Assembly: GCA_963971535.1 (NCBI GenBank)
Contig: OZ020592.1
Location: 58,626,324 to 58,690,323 of the forward strand
DNA: 64,000 nt
Reading direction: 5' to 3'
Source of the DNA: Notolepis coatsorum
Lineage: Eukaryota > Chordata > Actinopteri > Aulopiformes > Paralepididae
Made by a program: the position numbers and the translations under genes. The notes under the pieces are model-generated. The model was given only the letters and a program-made list of their open reading frames with translations. It was not told the DNA's origin and ran no database searches. This document shows positions 48,901-57,090 of this stretch, piece after piece. The first letter of the stretch is position 1, and each line of letters opens with the position of its first letter.

Positions 48901-51900
48901 GTTTCATCAGTGGCATAGCCGAACATCAGACCCTGTTAAGTTAAGTTAAGTTATAATTGATTCATCTCCTCTGTTTCATCAGTGGCATAGTCAAACACCA
49001 GACCATGTTAAGTTAAGTTAAATTAAATTAAATTAAGGCGTAATGTATTAATCTCCTCTGTTTCATCAGTGGCCAAACATCAGACCCTGTTAAATTATGT
49101 TATACTTTATTAATCCCTGTAGAAAACTATTCCTCTGCATTTGACCCATCCAAACCACGTAGGAGCAGTGGGCAGCCACAGATAGAAGCCTGGGCACCAA
49201 CTCTAGTTGTAATGCCAGTGCCTTGGTCAAGGGCAATGGCAGGAGTGCATGTCTTTTGGTTTGGGAGGAAACCAGAGTCCCTGGGGGAGAACATGCTGCA
49301 CAGAAAGGACCTAAAACCATCCTGCTGTGAGGCAACAGTGCTAACCACAAAATACAATGATGATACAGGAGCACAGCCAACAGCCTCTATACATAGATCT
49401 ATTTGTGTCATACCTGATCTCTGAGATTACCTGGTCTATAAAATACCTGGTCTCTGAGATTACTTGGTCTCTAAAGTACCCGGTCTCTGAGATTACCTGG
49501 TCTATAAAGTACCTAGTCTCTGAGATTAGGTCTATAAAATACCCAGTCTCTGAGATTACCTGGTCTCTAAAGTACCTGGTCTCTGAGATTACCTGGTCTC
49601 TAAAGTACCTGGTCTCTGAGATTACCCGGTCTCTGAGATTACCTGGTCTATAAAATACCTAGTCTCTGAGATTACTTGGTCTCTAAGGGGCCTTTCTCAC
49701 TCACTCATTCTGTCCGTACCGGTCCGTACCGTCCTCATTCCGGGTCAGAGTGCGAACTCCCCCCCCCCCCCCTCTCCCCCCTCTAGTTTGTGTACACACT
49801 GCGGTCTTGGTTGGCTTCGGGTTCTGTTTACGGTTTGCCTTTTGAGCGTTTACGCTTGCCGTAGGCGATGATGTCACGTTCTAAAATGTAAACAGGAAGT
49901 GTCTTAACACTACTGCGGAGACTGGATGCTGATATAAAATGAACAAATTACCAATAAATATGAAGTTATATTTGAACCTCTGTTGTCAAGCCTTGTCAAT
50001 ATAACCCACCCCATTTTATCACGAATGGATGGTGTTGTAGAGTCCGCTTTTGAGCGTTTTGCAGGGTTAACGATAGCGCTAAGCTAACGGCTAACGCTAG
50101 TTAGCTTAGCCTTTTACTAGTAACATTGCTGCATCGATTATATTGAATGTCATTGATCTACTGGTCGACCACGGCGACTGGTTGGGCACCACTGGTCTAA
50201 TAGAAATAAATGCATTCGAACAGGAAAGTATAGTATACAGCAATGGCTAACGCTAAGCTAACGGCTAACGCTAGTTAGCTTAGCCTGTCCAGCAGCTAAC
50301 ATCCCATCGCTCGTGGCAATTATATTACATGTCATTGATCTACTGGTCGACCACGGCCAACTGGTTGGGCACCACTGGTCTAATAGAAATAAATGCATTC
50401 AAACAAGAAACTAATGTATAGAAATAGCATGGCAAACAAAAATTGCCAGGCCTAATGCGAGCCAGAAGTGCTGTGCTTTGTAATGTGGCTTCATGTTTTC
50501 ATCCACTGAGCTGTGAGGTTCCACATGCTTGTTTTTGGTTGAGGTCTGAACTCTCAAATTGCCCATAAATATCGTTTTTGTGGGTATTGTCCAGTGTGGT
50601 TTTATCTGCCCAAAATTCAAGCAAGCATGACAGTAACGACGTTGTGTGTGTCACGCGCCCCGCTCCCACGGCCCGATTCCGAGACCACCTAATCCAACTG
50701 GCCCCGACCAGCGGGGGGTAAAACGAATCAGCGCCGTTTCGCATCCCAAAAGGGGTGAGTGAGAACACTCCCCCCCCCCCCGTGCCCCGGGGCGGTGATT
50801 CGATCCCAATACCTGAGTGAGAAAGGCCCCTAAAGTACCTGGTCTCTGAGATTACCTGGTCTATAAAGTACCTGGTCTCTGAGATTACCTGGTCTCTAAA
50901 ATACCTAGTCTCTGAGATTACCTGGTCTCTAAAGTACCCGGTCTCTGAGATTACCCGGTCTCTGAGATTACCAGGTCTCTGAGATTACCAGGTCTCTGAG
51001 ATTACCTGGTCTATAAAGTACCTGGTCTCTGAGATTACCTGGGCTCTAAAATACCTGGTCTCTGAGATTACCTGGTCTCTGAGATTACCTGGTCTCTGAG
51101 CTTACCTGGTCTATAAAGTACCCGGTCTCTGAGATTACCCGGTCTCTGAGATTACCTGGTCTATAAAATACCTAGTCTCTGAGATTACCTGGTCTCTAAA
51201 GTACCCGGTCTCTGAGATTATCTGGTCTCTAAAGTACCTGGTCTCTGAGATTACCTGGTCTCTAAAGTACCTAGTCTCTGAGATTACCTGGTCTCTAAAG
51301 TACCTGGTCTCTGAGATTACCTGGTCTCTGAGATTACCTGGTCTCTGAGATTACCTGGTCTCTGAGATTACCTGGTCTCTAAAGTACCTGGTCTCTGAGA
51401 TTACCTGGTCTATAAAGTACCTGGTCTATAAATACCTGGTCTCTGAGATTACCCGGTCTATAAAGTACCCGGTCTCTGAGATTACCCGGTCTCTGAGATT
51501 ACCTGGTCTCTAAAGTACCTGGTCTCTGAGATTACCTGGTCTCTAAAGTACCTGGTCTCTGAGATTACCTGGTCTATAAAATACCTGGTCTCTGAGATTA
51601 CCTGGTCTATAAAATACCTGGTCTCTGAGATTACCTGGTCTCTAAAGTACCCGGTCTCTGAGATTACCCGGTCTCTGAGATTACCCGGTCTCTGAGATTA
51701 CCCGGTCTCTGAGATTATCCGGTCTCTGAGATTACCTGGTCTCCAGCTCCTATGTCATTCTCCAGGCGGTCAATGTGAACTCCCTGAGCGATGTCAGGGG
51801 ACTGCTGCTCCAGAGCCACCAACACATTACAGGTCTTGTAATCAAAACCTGGACAGACAGTGAAACATCAACATGTTCATTTCATCATCATCATCTTCAT

Positions 51901-54900
51901 TATTCATCATCACGAATTAAAGTATTTTAATTGCCAAAGAATTTCACAAAATGCCCCAGGAAATGGGTTGCCGAATTCTTCCGAATTCTTACATTGTCAG
52001 GGAATACCAGCTAGTTTAATTTGCTAAATTTTGGACTCCAACCCACCTTTATCCGAGTTGTCGTAGCCGATGTCTCTGATGGTGTCCCTCACTACCTTCT
52101 GATAGTCCACGTTGGCGCGCGACGTGATCTCACCACACAGCAGGACCATACCGGTTTTACACACTGTCTCTGTTTAAACACGGCATCAAGATGTTAATAT
52201 ACAAAACACATTTCACATGACCAAATATCACAGTTTCTCTCTTTACATTATAGGGTTGACATATAGTACTATTTCATGTCCAGGGCCCAGGAGTTCAAAA
52301 CTTTTAATCCCTATCTTTGATCAGGAAATCAAATCCAAGCTTTAATCTGGATCAAATCTTCAAAACGGGTAGTTCAAACCGACAACACAGGATTGGGATC
52401 AGTTTGAAAAAAGTCCATCATCTGTCATCACCTTCAGCAAACTGAAACCTCACTTAGAATTCAGCTCCTCAAAGCACGCCTGGATGATCAGCTGCCTTTG
52501 AATTAATGTTTTTTGTATTCTTTTTAATTACAATTCCATTATGATTTTATGTTCTTTATGTATTTATCAATACAATTAGACATTATAGATGTCTCTGCAA
52601 TGTGGTCTCTTGTCTTCCTTGTATTCTTTTTCATATCCACTAGATGGAGATCGGTAGGATTAAAGCACTGATATTCAGGATCTAGTAATCTTGAAAAGTC
52701 TGAATCTGGGGAGAAAAATACAGAAAAAATAGGAGGAGAAAAAAAAGTAGATACAAAAAATTTCTGAATCTGGATCAGGGTGATCCTATCCTGGATTGCT
52801 TTGAAATACCGGGACAAAATCTGGCCGAGTTGTCTGATCCTGGATCACAAAAAATGGGATTTAAAAATGGGATCGGATCAGATAGGGATTAAAACTTTTG
52901 AACTCCTGGGCCCAGGTGATTGACATTACAACTATCGTACTTTATAGTATCATGGTTTGAGGGGGGGAAACTTTGTAGGCACTACCACCACTATAATTAG
53001 CCTTGTTTGTGCTCTGCTGACCTCCATTGGGGATATTCACAGGAAATGGACCTACAGTAGGAACAGTTTCAGTTGAATGGGGATTTGCCATAGATGTACT
53101 GTATTAAAAAATAAACGTGTTTGTTTGAAATTACCACCATTTGAATCCCAAAATATAAAATACATCAAAAATAAATAAATATGTCTACGGCATAACCGCA
53201 TTCAATTGAGACTGTTGCTGGGTCCAGTTCCTGGGCCCTCATTTATCAATGTTGCGTACGCACAGATATGTGCTTAACCCGTGCGTACGATAATTTCTAA
53301 GCAAAGTGTGGGACTTATCAATTTGAACTTGTGCTTGACTTTGTGCTTATATCTACGCACAGCTCGGAGCATGCGTAGCTGGCGCCCGGTGGTAGAATAT
53401 GTTTACAACGTGGAAATAAGCACTGACTGCGCTCCGCGTATAACTCAACTCGTTATTATTTTGCGCATAGATTGCAGAAATATGGGAACGTTTTGATTAT
53501 ATTTAAAAGGCTTTGCCATTGTTAAACGTAATAAGTGGAACCCCGAAGCTGTAAGCAGAATACAAGTCATATGAACACCCACGAATCGTGGGCCACGATA
53601 TAGTGTTCTTCCCCCTTCCTACTGTACTATAAGAAAGAAGAAAAAACGCATTGCAACGAGAACAGAGGTTATTTGTTGAGTGTATGTGTATTACAAAACC
53701 CTTGCAATAAATGTGTCTTAAATGAATGCAAATACATGCTCTGGATACAGAGCATATATCGTGTGGGTGATATCATGACTTGTATTCTGCTTACAGAATT
53801 TCACTTATTTAGTTTTACAATGTCAAAGCCTAAATCAAAACGTTCCTGTATTTCTGCAATCTATGCGCAAAATAATAACGAGTTGAGTTCTAACAAAGAA
53901 CGTATTACATGCTGGGTGGGCTGATAGAGTAAACTATGATATGAATATGAATATGATATGATATAAGGTATACTGGTCCGTCCGCGAGGATAGCGAGGAG
54001 TGGGATAGCCATTAAATGCCATTTGAGAATTAATGCAAAGCGACGGCCTATATACATATTATTTAATGTTTTCATAAGCATAAAGATACAACAGCTAGAT
54101 TAATGATCAAGTTAGTTTATTGTGCAGGGTTCGCAGGGCTGTGTCATGTGCTATTATATAATGCGCAAGTTACTGTTGCATAATGTAGGCTATGGGCTGG
54201 CTGCTATTATATGTAATTCATATAGCCTGCCTACCTAATACCGACAACAAAATAGATTGTATCATATGCCTCTACACACATCATATTATACCCGGTAGCC
54301 AATCCATATTCCAGCATGGTTATAATAATGACACACCAACGCGCCAAACAGACAGTGGTTAACGAACGGTCTTTATTAGTATTTTAAGCTGTCCAGGCAG
54401 AATTGCAGCAATGGTCTTTTAGGGAGTCGTTGATATCTGACATCACCATGTACAGCATTTTATTTATTATCCCATAACACGGGTTGTCCGGTTGTGTCTT
54501 CTTGGTTCGGCAGCGCCTCTGTGAACAATCTCTCAGAGTTCGCTCGGGTCAGTCCATTATTTCACATCCCATGGGGGTGTACCATTACCATATATGGATA
54601 ATCGGGGCGGTTCTGGTATGCAAATACGTAAAACCGTGCACGAGCTGCAGCGTAGGATCAAAGTGATATTTATCAAGACAGGTGTGCGTACAACCTGTGT
54701 ACGCACGTGTGATAAATCCTGTTTTTTTTGTGCGTACACACATTCTAAATTATGTGCTTAAGAACAAAGATAGAACACTTTCTAAGAATTGTTGATACAT
54801 GAGGGCCCTGGTCTGTAAACTCACCACAGGCCACCTTAGCATCTGGGTCTTGCTTCAGGTGAGCGTCCAGGACAGCATCACTGATCTGATCACAGATCTT

Positions 54901-56989
54901 ATCTGTAAAACAACAGGTCGGCTATTACACAATGTACAGTCATTGGTGGAGCGACAAACAAAATGGTGGACCAACAAACAAAAATGTACAGTAGCATACT
55001 GTAGTAATTTAAAGGTGTGTCATTTGATAATTAACCAAGTGTGTTTCCTTGCCTGACCTTTTGCCGTGTGTGGCCTGGACGGAGTTGCTGAAGATCAGAT
55101 ATCAGCTCTTTCCGTCAGGGTACTACTTAGGAGTTCATATTAGGAGCTAAAGCCCTAAGAATAGCCTTTGGTTTGGAGGATGCGTGCCAATGTAGCAAGC
55201 CACACTTTATAGTGCGCCAGGTTCACGGAAGCAATCAAAACACAAGTGCACTACAGCCAGCGACCACACTGTAGTGCATTTAAGGTGCCTTCATTTCATT
55301 CAAGTATTATGTAAATGAACACACTCTCCGTTCCATTTAAGCAAGAATAGATTGCACTACGGAATTTGAATTTCTCAATTTCCCCAAGGGGATTAATAAA
55401 GGAACACTTTATTAACACATCATTAATGACTAATTAAACACGTTGCTTTGCTTTCCCTTTGTTTTATATTAATTCTCACATAAATCAGTCTAAACATGAT
55501 TACCCTATTGTGAATTTCATCTCAACGTGTGATGCGACGGAGATATGGAGTCAAGCAAAGAACCCATCCTGTCGTGTCTTCATTGCGGCCCTGTGAGCCC
55601 TGTGTGTTTGACTGTGTCTGCATGACTGAATATGTTGGGGGAAGTGCACTAAAGCAGCAACACGTGGCCTCAGATCAGCTTGCAACGCAAGACATAGTTG
55701 CAACTAATATAGTTGGGGCTACTTGAGGCTTTGAAAATGACATAAAACCAATATAGCCTGAGAACTACAAGACTGCATACACACAAAAAGACACCAGGAT
55801 TCTATATACATATATGCTTATTAGTCATCATCATCATATTTGTGAAAATGTTGTTTTACTTTGTAGTGTAAAGAAAACACATCTCAAATCAACCTGTGAT
55901 GTTACTTTGTAGTGTAAAAAAAACAAACATCTGAAATCATCCTGTGATGTCACAATGTTTTCTATGAAACGTGAAACTTGAAAGAGTCGTTAAATGCGCA
56001 GCAGTTACTGGGTCACCCCGAGCAGGTGTGAGCGTCTATGGTTTCATCCCACGAACTGCGCAGACGCGGATGATACGTTTTCCTCTCTGCGCATGTTAGG
56101 GCTATTATAAAATGGTCAGTGTGTTATCACGTCTATACTGTAGTAGGGCCGGGCCTACACCTTCTATTCTACATCCTCTATGATAATGACCTGAACAATC
56201 ATACAACAAGTCAGTCGTTAACATTTAGGTCAGTGTGGCGCTGTGTGTTCTTTCCCCCTGTGTGTGGCTGTTCCCATTCCACACAATGGCACAACTGGAA
56301 TATAGAAAACTGTAAGAAAGCACAACCACTACGACGTATTAGTGTACGTTTGCCATATTGTGGCCCGTTTGTTCACTTGTAGAGCAGGGCAGCACAAGTC
56401 TCTGTGTTGTTTTACTGTGTTTTGCATCATGCCACACAGTATGGGTGAAGAAGCTTCTGAGGGGCCACAACACAACTGGGTCTGTATGCAGAGATTAGAT
56501 CAGTACTGTCAGATAGATCAGTAGAACTACTGATCTCAGAACAGTGGTCAGGTCAGATGATCACACAACTTTACACGTTTTAGCTGGGCTCAAATCGGCA
56601 CTCCTATCCAATCTTAAGATTCATTCAACATATATGGCTACCGGTACTGTAGGGCAGTGGTTCCCAAACGTTTTCATGTCAAGGATCCTAAACACTAATT
56701 AAACCATGAACCCCCATTTGATAGGATTTTTGCTCTTGAATTCTATGTCTGTACTGTAGATGAGGAGATAAATACAGGAGGGAGTGAAACGTATGACCAG
56801 AATTGTCATACATTCTGTCATTGTGTTCCTTATGGATGAAATCACAGTGAAATTATTATTTAGAACTACTGCTGTCGGGACCCAGGCCCCCTACTCACCA
56901 GGATGTCCCTCTCCCACAGACTCGGAGGTGAACATAAAGGCCCCATCTTCATGCAGGGGGTCGAACATCCCATCCACAGGCCCGTTCAT
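38356..56989 (-). CDS. mat1a: S-adenosylmethionine synthase, liver type (complete gene, 9 coding exons)
   Basis: Makes S-adenosylmethionine from methionine and ATP in the cytosol (family knowledge). The exons are 91, 78, 123, 113, 144, 219, 183, 134 and 103 nt, all with GT-AG introns in matching phase, giving 1188 nt and 395 residues plus stop. That is the length I recall for vertebrate MAT1A. Both family signatures are present: [12 protein letters not shown] (split by intron 4) and [12 protein letters not shown]1A rather than MAT2A is supported by the start [23 protein letters not shown] and [13 protein letters not shown]. The equivalent of rat Cys121 is Gly120 here. Introns 4 and 6 hold tandem repeats made from their own splice junctions. 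Exons are listed separately. Confidence 0.96.
38459..38723 (-). other. mat1a intron 8 (265 bp)
   Basis: Short GT-AG intron with no repeat or element recognised. Confidence 0.85.
38724..38857 (-). CDS. mat1a: mat1a coding exon 8
   Basis: 134 nt, between a CATCAG acceptor and a GTGAGC donor. Encodes [32 protein letters not shown] and [13 protein letters not shown]. Human MAT1A and MAT2A, as I recall them, have Ser where this copy has Ala in VAYAIGV. Confidence 0.96.
39868..42480 (+). pseudogene. Broken coding region of the 6.2-kb element, family unnamed
   Basis: Pieces in several frames. 39868-40227 contains [20 protein letters not shown] and [15 protein letters not shown]. 40433-40924 is a 163-residue open piece with [18 protein letters not shown] and [20 protein letters not shown]. 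40940-41080 has [17 protein letters not shown]. 41851-42174 has [28 protein letters not shown] and [11 protein letters not shown]. The RWLPDYW and (E)EADT...DTDV blocks recur in large uncharacterised proteins of fish and marine invertebrates as I recall them; the acidic pairs suggest a nuclease. At least five frame breaks or stops. No confident family name. Confidence 0.6.
43126..45054 (+). mobile_element. LINE fragment inserted in the right TIR of the 6.2-kb element
   Basis: Plus-strand C-terminal RT sequence: [40 protein letters not shown], then in another frame [18 protein letters not shown] and [18 protein letters not shown]. The 3' UTR ends with CTATACAAATAAAGTTATTA and ATT repeats. It interrupts the TIR exactly between CTTTCATTAGAGCT and ATATGAAGGCTCTG. 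It contains a nested minus-strand LINE at 44045-44790. Confidence 0.8.
44045..44790 (-). mobile_element. Nested minus-strand LINE 3' part
   Basis: The minus-strand frame 44781-44548 reads [40 protein letters not shown] and [12 protein letters not shown], the C-terminus of a Rex/L2-type LINE. Its 3' UTR includes GTGCTACAGTGTGTTTGTTT twice and ends with AAGTTTCAAGTTTCAAGTTT-type repeats at 44051. Confidence 0.8.
45409..46403. other. Intron 7 sequence with GTT microsatellite and hAT-like remnants
   Basis: A GTT run (about 16 repeats) lies at 45928-45976. TTCACAATC plus TTCGTTGACAGCCCTA at 46060-46128 matches the end of the MITE at 17757. GGTACCGTTACAGCCCTAAT near 46276 looks like another hAT-type end. 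Confidence 0.6.
46404..46876 (-). mobile_element. tRNA-derived SINE, full-length, minus strand
   Basis: Third full copy of the family. The tail (T-rich on the plus strand) starts at 46409 and the tRNA-like head ends at about 46876. TAATCCTAATAGATTC flanks both ends (46394-46409 and 46884-46899), a 16-bp target duplication. Confidence 0.92.
47138..47320 (-). CDS. mat1a: mat1a coding exon 7
   Basis: 183 nt. Encodes [40 protein letters not shown] and [20 protein letters not shown] plus Q. Contains the second MAT signature, GGGAFSGKD, which contributes to the active site. Confidence 0.97.
47321..48015 (-). other. mat1a intron 6
   Basis: 695 bp, GTAGAG donor and CCGACAG acceptor. The first ~190 bases after the donor are 49-bp repeats of the exon 6-intron junction (47818-48009). 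The rest appears unique. Confidence 0.9.
47818..48009 (-). repeat. Exon 6 donor-junction repeat, four 49-bp units
   Basis: In gene sense each unit contains TTTGTGATCGGTGGACCCCA plus G|GTAGAG, i.e. the last 21 nt of exon 6 and its donor, followed by intronic TTCAAAATATTTATCC. Junction copies fall at 47967, 47918 and 47831; the copy near 47880 has lost 11 bases including the CAG|GT. The authentic junction is at 48016. Using a copy would add 49, 98 or 185 nt. Confidence 0.96.
48016..48234 (-). CDS. mat1a: mat1a coding exon 6
   Basis: 219 nt. Encodes [60 protein letters not shown] and [19 protein letters not shown] precedes it and GTAGAG follows. The last 21 bases are copied in the intron. Confidence 0.97.
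48235..48572 (-). other. mat1a intron 5 (338 bp)
   Basis: GTATGA donor. Contains a purine-rich GA run (48254-48300) and a GT-type tract (48436-48475). No element recognised. Confidence 0.85.
48573..48716 (-). CDS. mat1a: mat1a coding exon 5
   Basis: 144 nt. Encodes [40 protein letters not shown] and LRPDSKTQ, the second half of the [12 protein letters not shown] signature. The acceptor TTAACTTAACAG has almost no polypyrimidine tract. The first ~37 bases recur five times upstream in intron 4. Confidence 0.97.
48717..49100 (-). repeat. Exon 5 acceptor-junction repeat, five 72-bp units
   Basis: In gene sense each unit carries AACAG|GGTCTGATG, continues through the first ~37 nt of exon 5 (to GAAAC(A/G)GAAG) and then ATATTAATAAAGTATAACTT. 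Copy junctions are at 48788, 48860, 48932, 49004 and 49086, against 48716 for the real exon. The copy at 49004 has lost its AG. The 72-nt period keeps frame, but the copies I read hit TAA at the 18th codon, so their use would truncate the protein. Confidence 0.96.
49100..49415 (-). mobile_element. Retroposon fragment whose tail abuts the exon 5 acceptor repeats
   Basis: In plus orientation it starts TTATACTTTATTAATCCCTG, continues CTCTGCATTTGACCCATCC and GTGCCTTGGTCAAGGGCA and ends near GGGGGAGAACATGCTGCAC. This is a common fish repeat, transcribed in the same sense as mat1a. Its 3' tail (ATTAATAAAGTATAACTTAA in gene sense) is the intronic part of the acceptor repeat. Confidence 0.65.
49416..51735 (-). 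repeat. Exon 4 donor-junction minisatellite (16/17-bp units), split by a transposon
   Basis: In gene sense the units are AGACCAGGTAATCTCAG (17) and AGACCAGGTACTTTAG (16), roughly 65-70 in all at 49416-49686 and 50831-51735. The last eight bases of exon 4 and its donor (GAGACCAG|GTAATCTC) are the first unit. Nearly every unit keeps CAG|GTA, matching the donor consensus; variants CGG|GTA, CTGG|GT and TAG|GTA occur. The array fills almost all of intron 4's 5' side. Confidence 0.97.
49687..50830. mobile_element. Harbinger-like non-autonomous transposon in the array
   Basis: The ends GGGGCCTTTCTCACTCA and TGAGTGAGAAAGGCCCC are perfect inverted repeats flanked by TAA on both sides (49684-49686 and 50831-50833), fitting the 3-bp TWA duplication of PIF/Harbinger elements. 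It contains a ~185-bp internal duplication (near 50070-50215 and 50250-50400, core CTAAGCTAACGGCTAACGCT) and C runs near each end. No transposase. Confidence 0.88.
51736..51848 (-). CDS. mat1a: mat1a coding exon 4
   Basis: 113 nt. Encodes (G)[37 protein letters not shown]. Preceded by GTCCAG and followed by GTAATC. The AQG position is the residue that is Cys in mammalian liver MAT. The donor is the seed of the minisatellite at 49416-51735. Confidence 0.97.
51849..52046 (-). other. mat1a intron 3 (198 bp)
   Basis: GTGGGT donor and GTCCAG acceptor. Contains ATGATGATGAAAT-type repeats. Nothing else seen. Confidence 0.88.
52047..52169 (-). CDS. mat1a: mat1a coding exon 3
   Basis: 123 nt. Encodes (E)[38 protein letters not shown] and DK(G). 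The Cys residues in TVCKTG and LLCGE are liver-type (MAT1A) characters. Confidence 0.97.
52277..52915. mobile_element. DNA element with GGGCCCAGGAGTTC inverted ends
   Basis: CAGGGCCCAGGAGTTCAAAA at the left and its near complement TTTTGAACTCCTGGGCCC at the right give inverted repeats of about 35 bp, extended by TTTTAATCCCTATCT. Internal GATCCTGGAT/GGATCAGG repeats. No transposase and no clear target duplication. Confidence 0.75.
53233..54808. mobile_element. DNA element with GGGCCCTCATTTATCAA inverted ends
   Basis: GGGCCCTCATTTATCAATGT at the left and TTGATACATGAGGGCCC at the right, with subterminal GTGCGTAC motifs on both sides. A second inverted pair lies inside (CATAGATTGCAGAAATATGG near 53466 and its complement near 53850). 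No full transposase. Its right end stops 16 bp from exon 2. Confidence 0.8.
54825..54902 (-). CDS. mat1a: mat1a coding exon 2
   Basis: 78 nt. Encodes (D)[25 protein letters not shown](E). Completes the GHPDK substrate-binding motif begun in exon 1. Confidence 0.97.
54903..56898 (-). other. mat1a intron 1 (2.0 kb)
   Basis: GTGAGT donor and TTTTACAG acceptor. Contains a LINE-type tail at 55376-55420 (ATTTCCCCAAGGGGATTAAT) and paired TGTGATGTTACTTTGTAGTG / CCTGTGATGTCACAATG near 55895. The rest appears unique. Confidence 0.85.
55376..55420 (+). mobile_element. LINE 3' tail fragment
   Basis: TCAATTTCCCCAAGGGGATT followed by AATAAAGGAACACTTTATT, the same terminal signature as at 1-60. Confidence 0.55.
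56899..56989 (-). CDS. mat1a: mat1a coding exon 1 with start codon
   Basis: 91 nt, ATG at 56989. Encodes [20 protein letters not shown] and [10 protein letters not shown] plus the first base of Asp. The start is chosen because MNGPVDG matches the known MAT1A N-terminus and AAG precedes the ATG with a purine at -3. Confidence 0.96.
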
Positions 56990-57000
56990 CTTGTCTCACT

Positions 57001-57090
57001 GTACCGTACGCAGCAGAGAAGCTAGATGGGAGACAACACACCGTGCCGTGCGCAACAGAGAAGCTAGATGGAGACAACACAGACGGCCAG
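57001..57090 (-). repeat. ~42-bp tandem duplication in the mat1a 5' leader
   Basis: Two adjacent copies carrying CAGAGAAGCTAGATGG and GAGACAACACA (plus-strand reading), differing at a few positions. The pair starts 12 bases upstream of the ATG. Confidence 0.85.

Larger units (their letters stand above)
52170..54824 (-). other. mat1a intron 2 (2.66 kb) with two DNA transposons
   Basis: GTGAGT donor and AAACAG acceptor. Two inverted-repeat elements (52277-52915 and 53233-54808) account for most of it. 52916-53232 holds unique-looking A+T-rich sequence. Confidence 0.85.
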
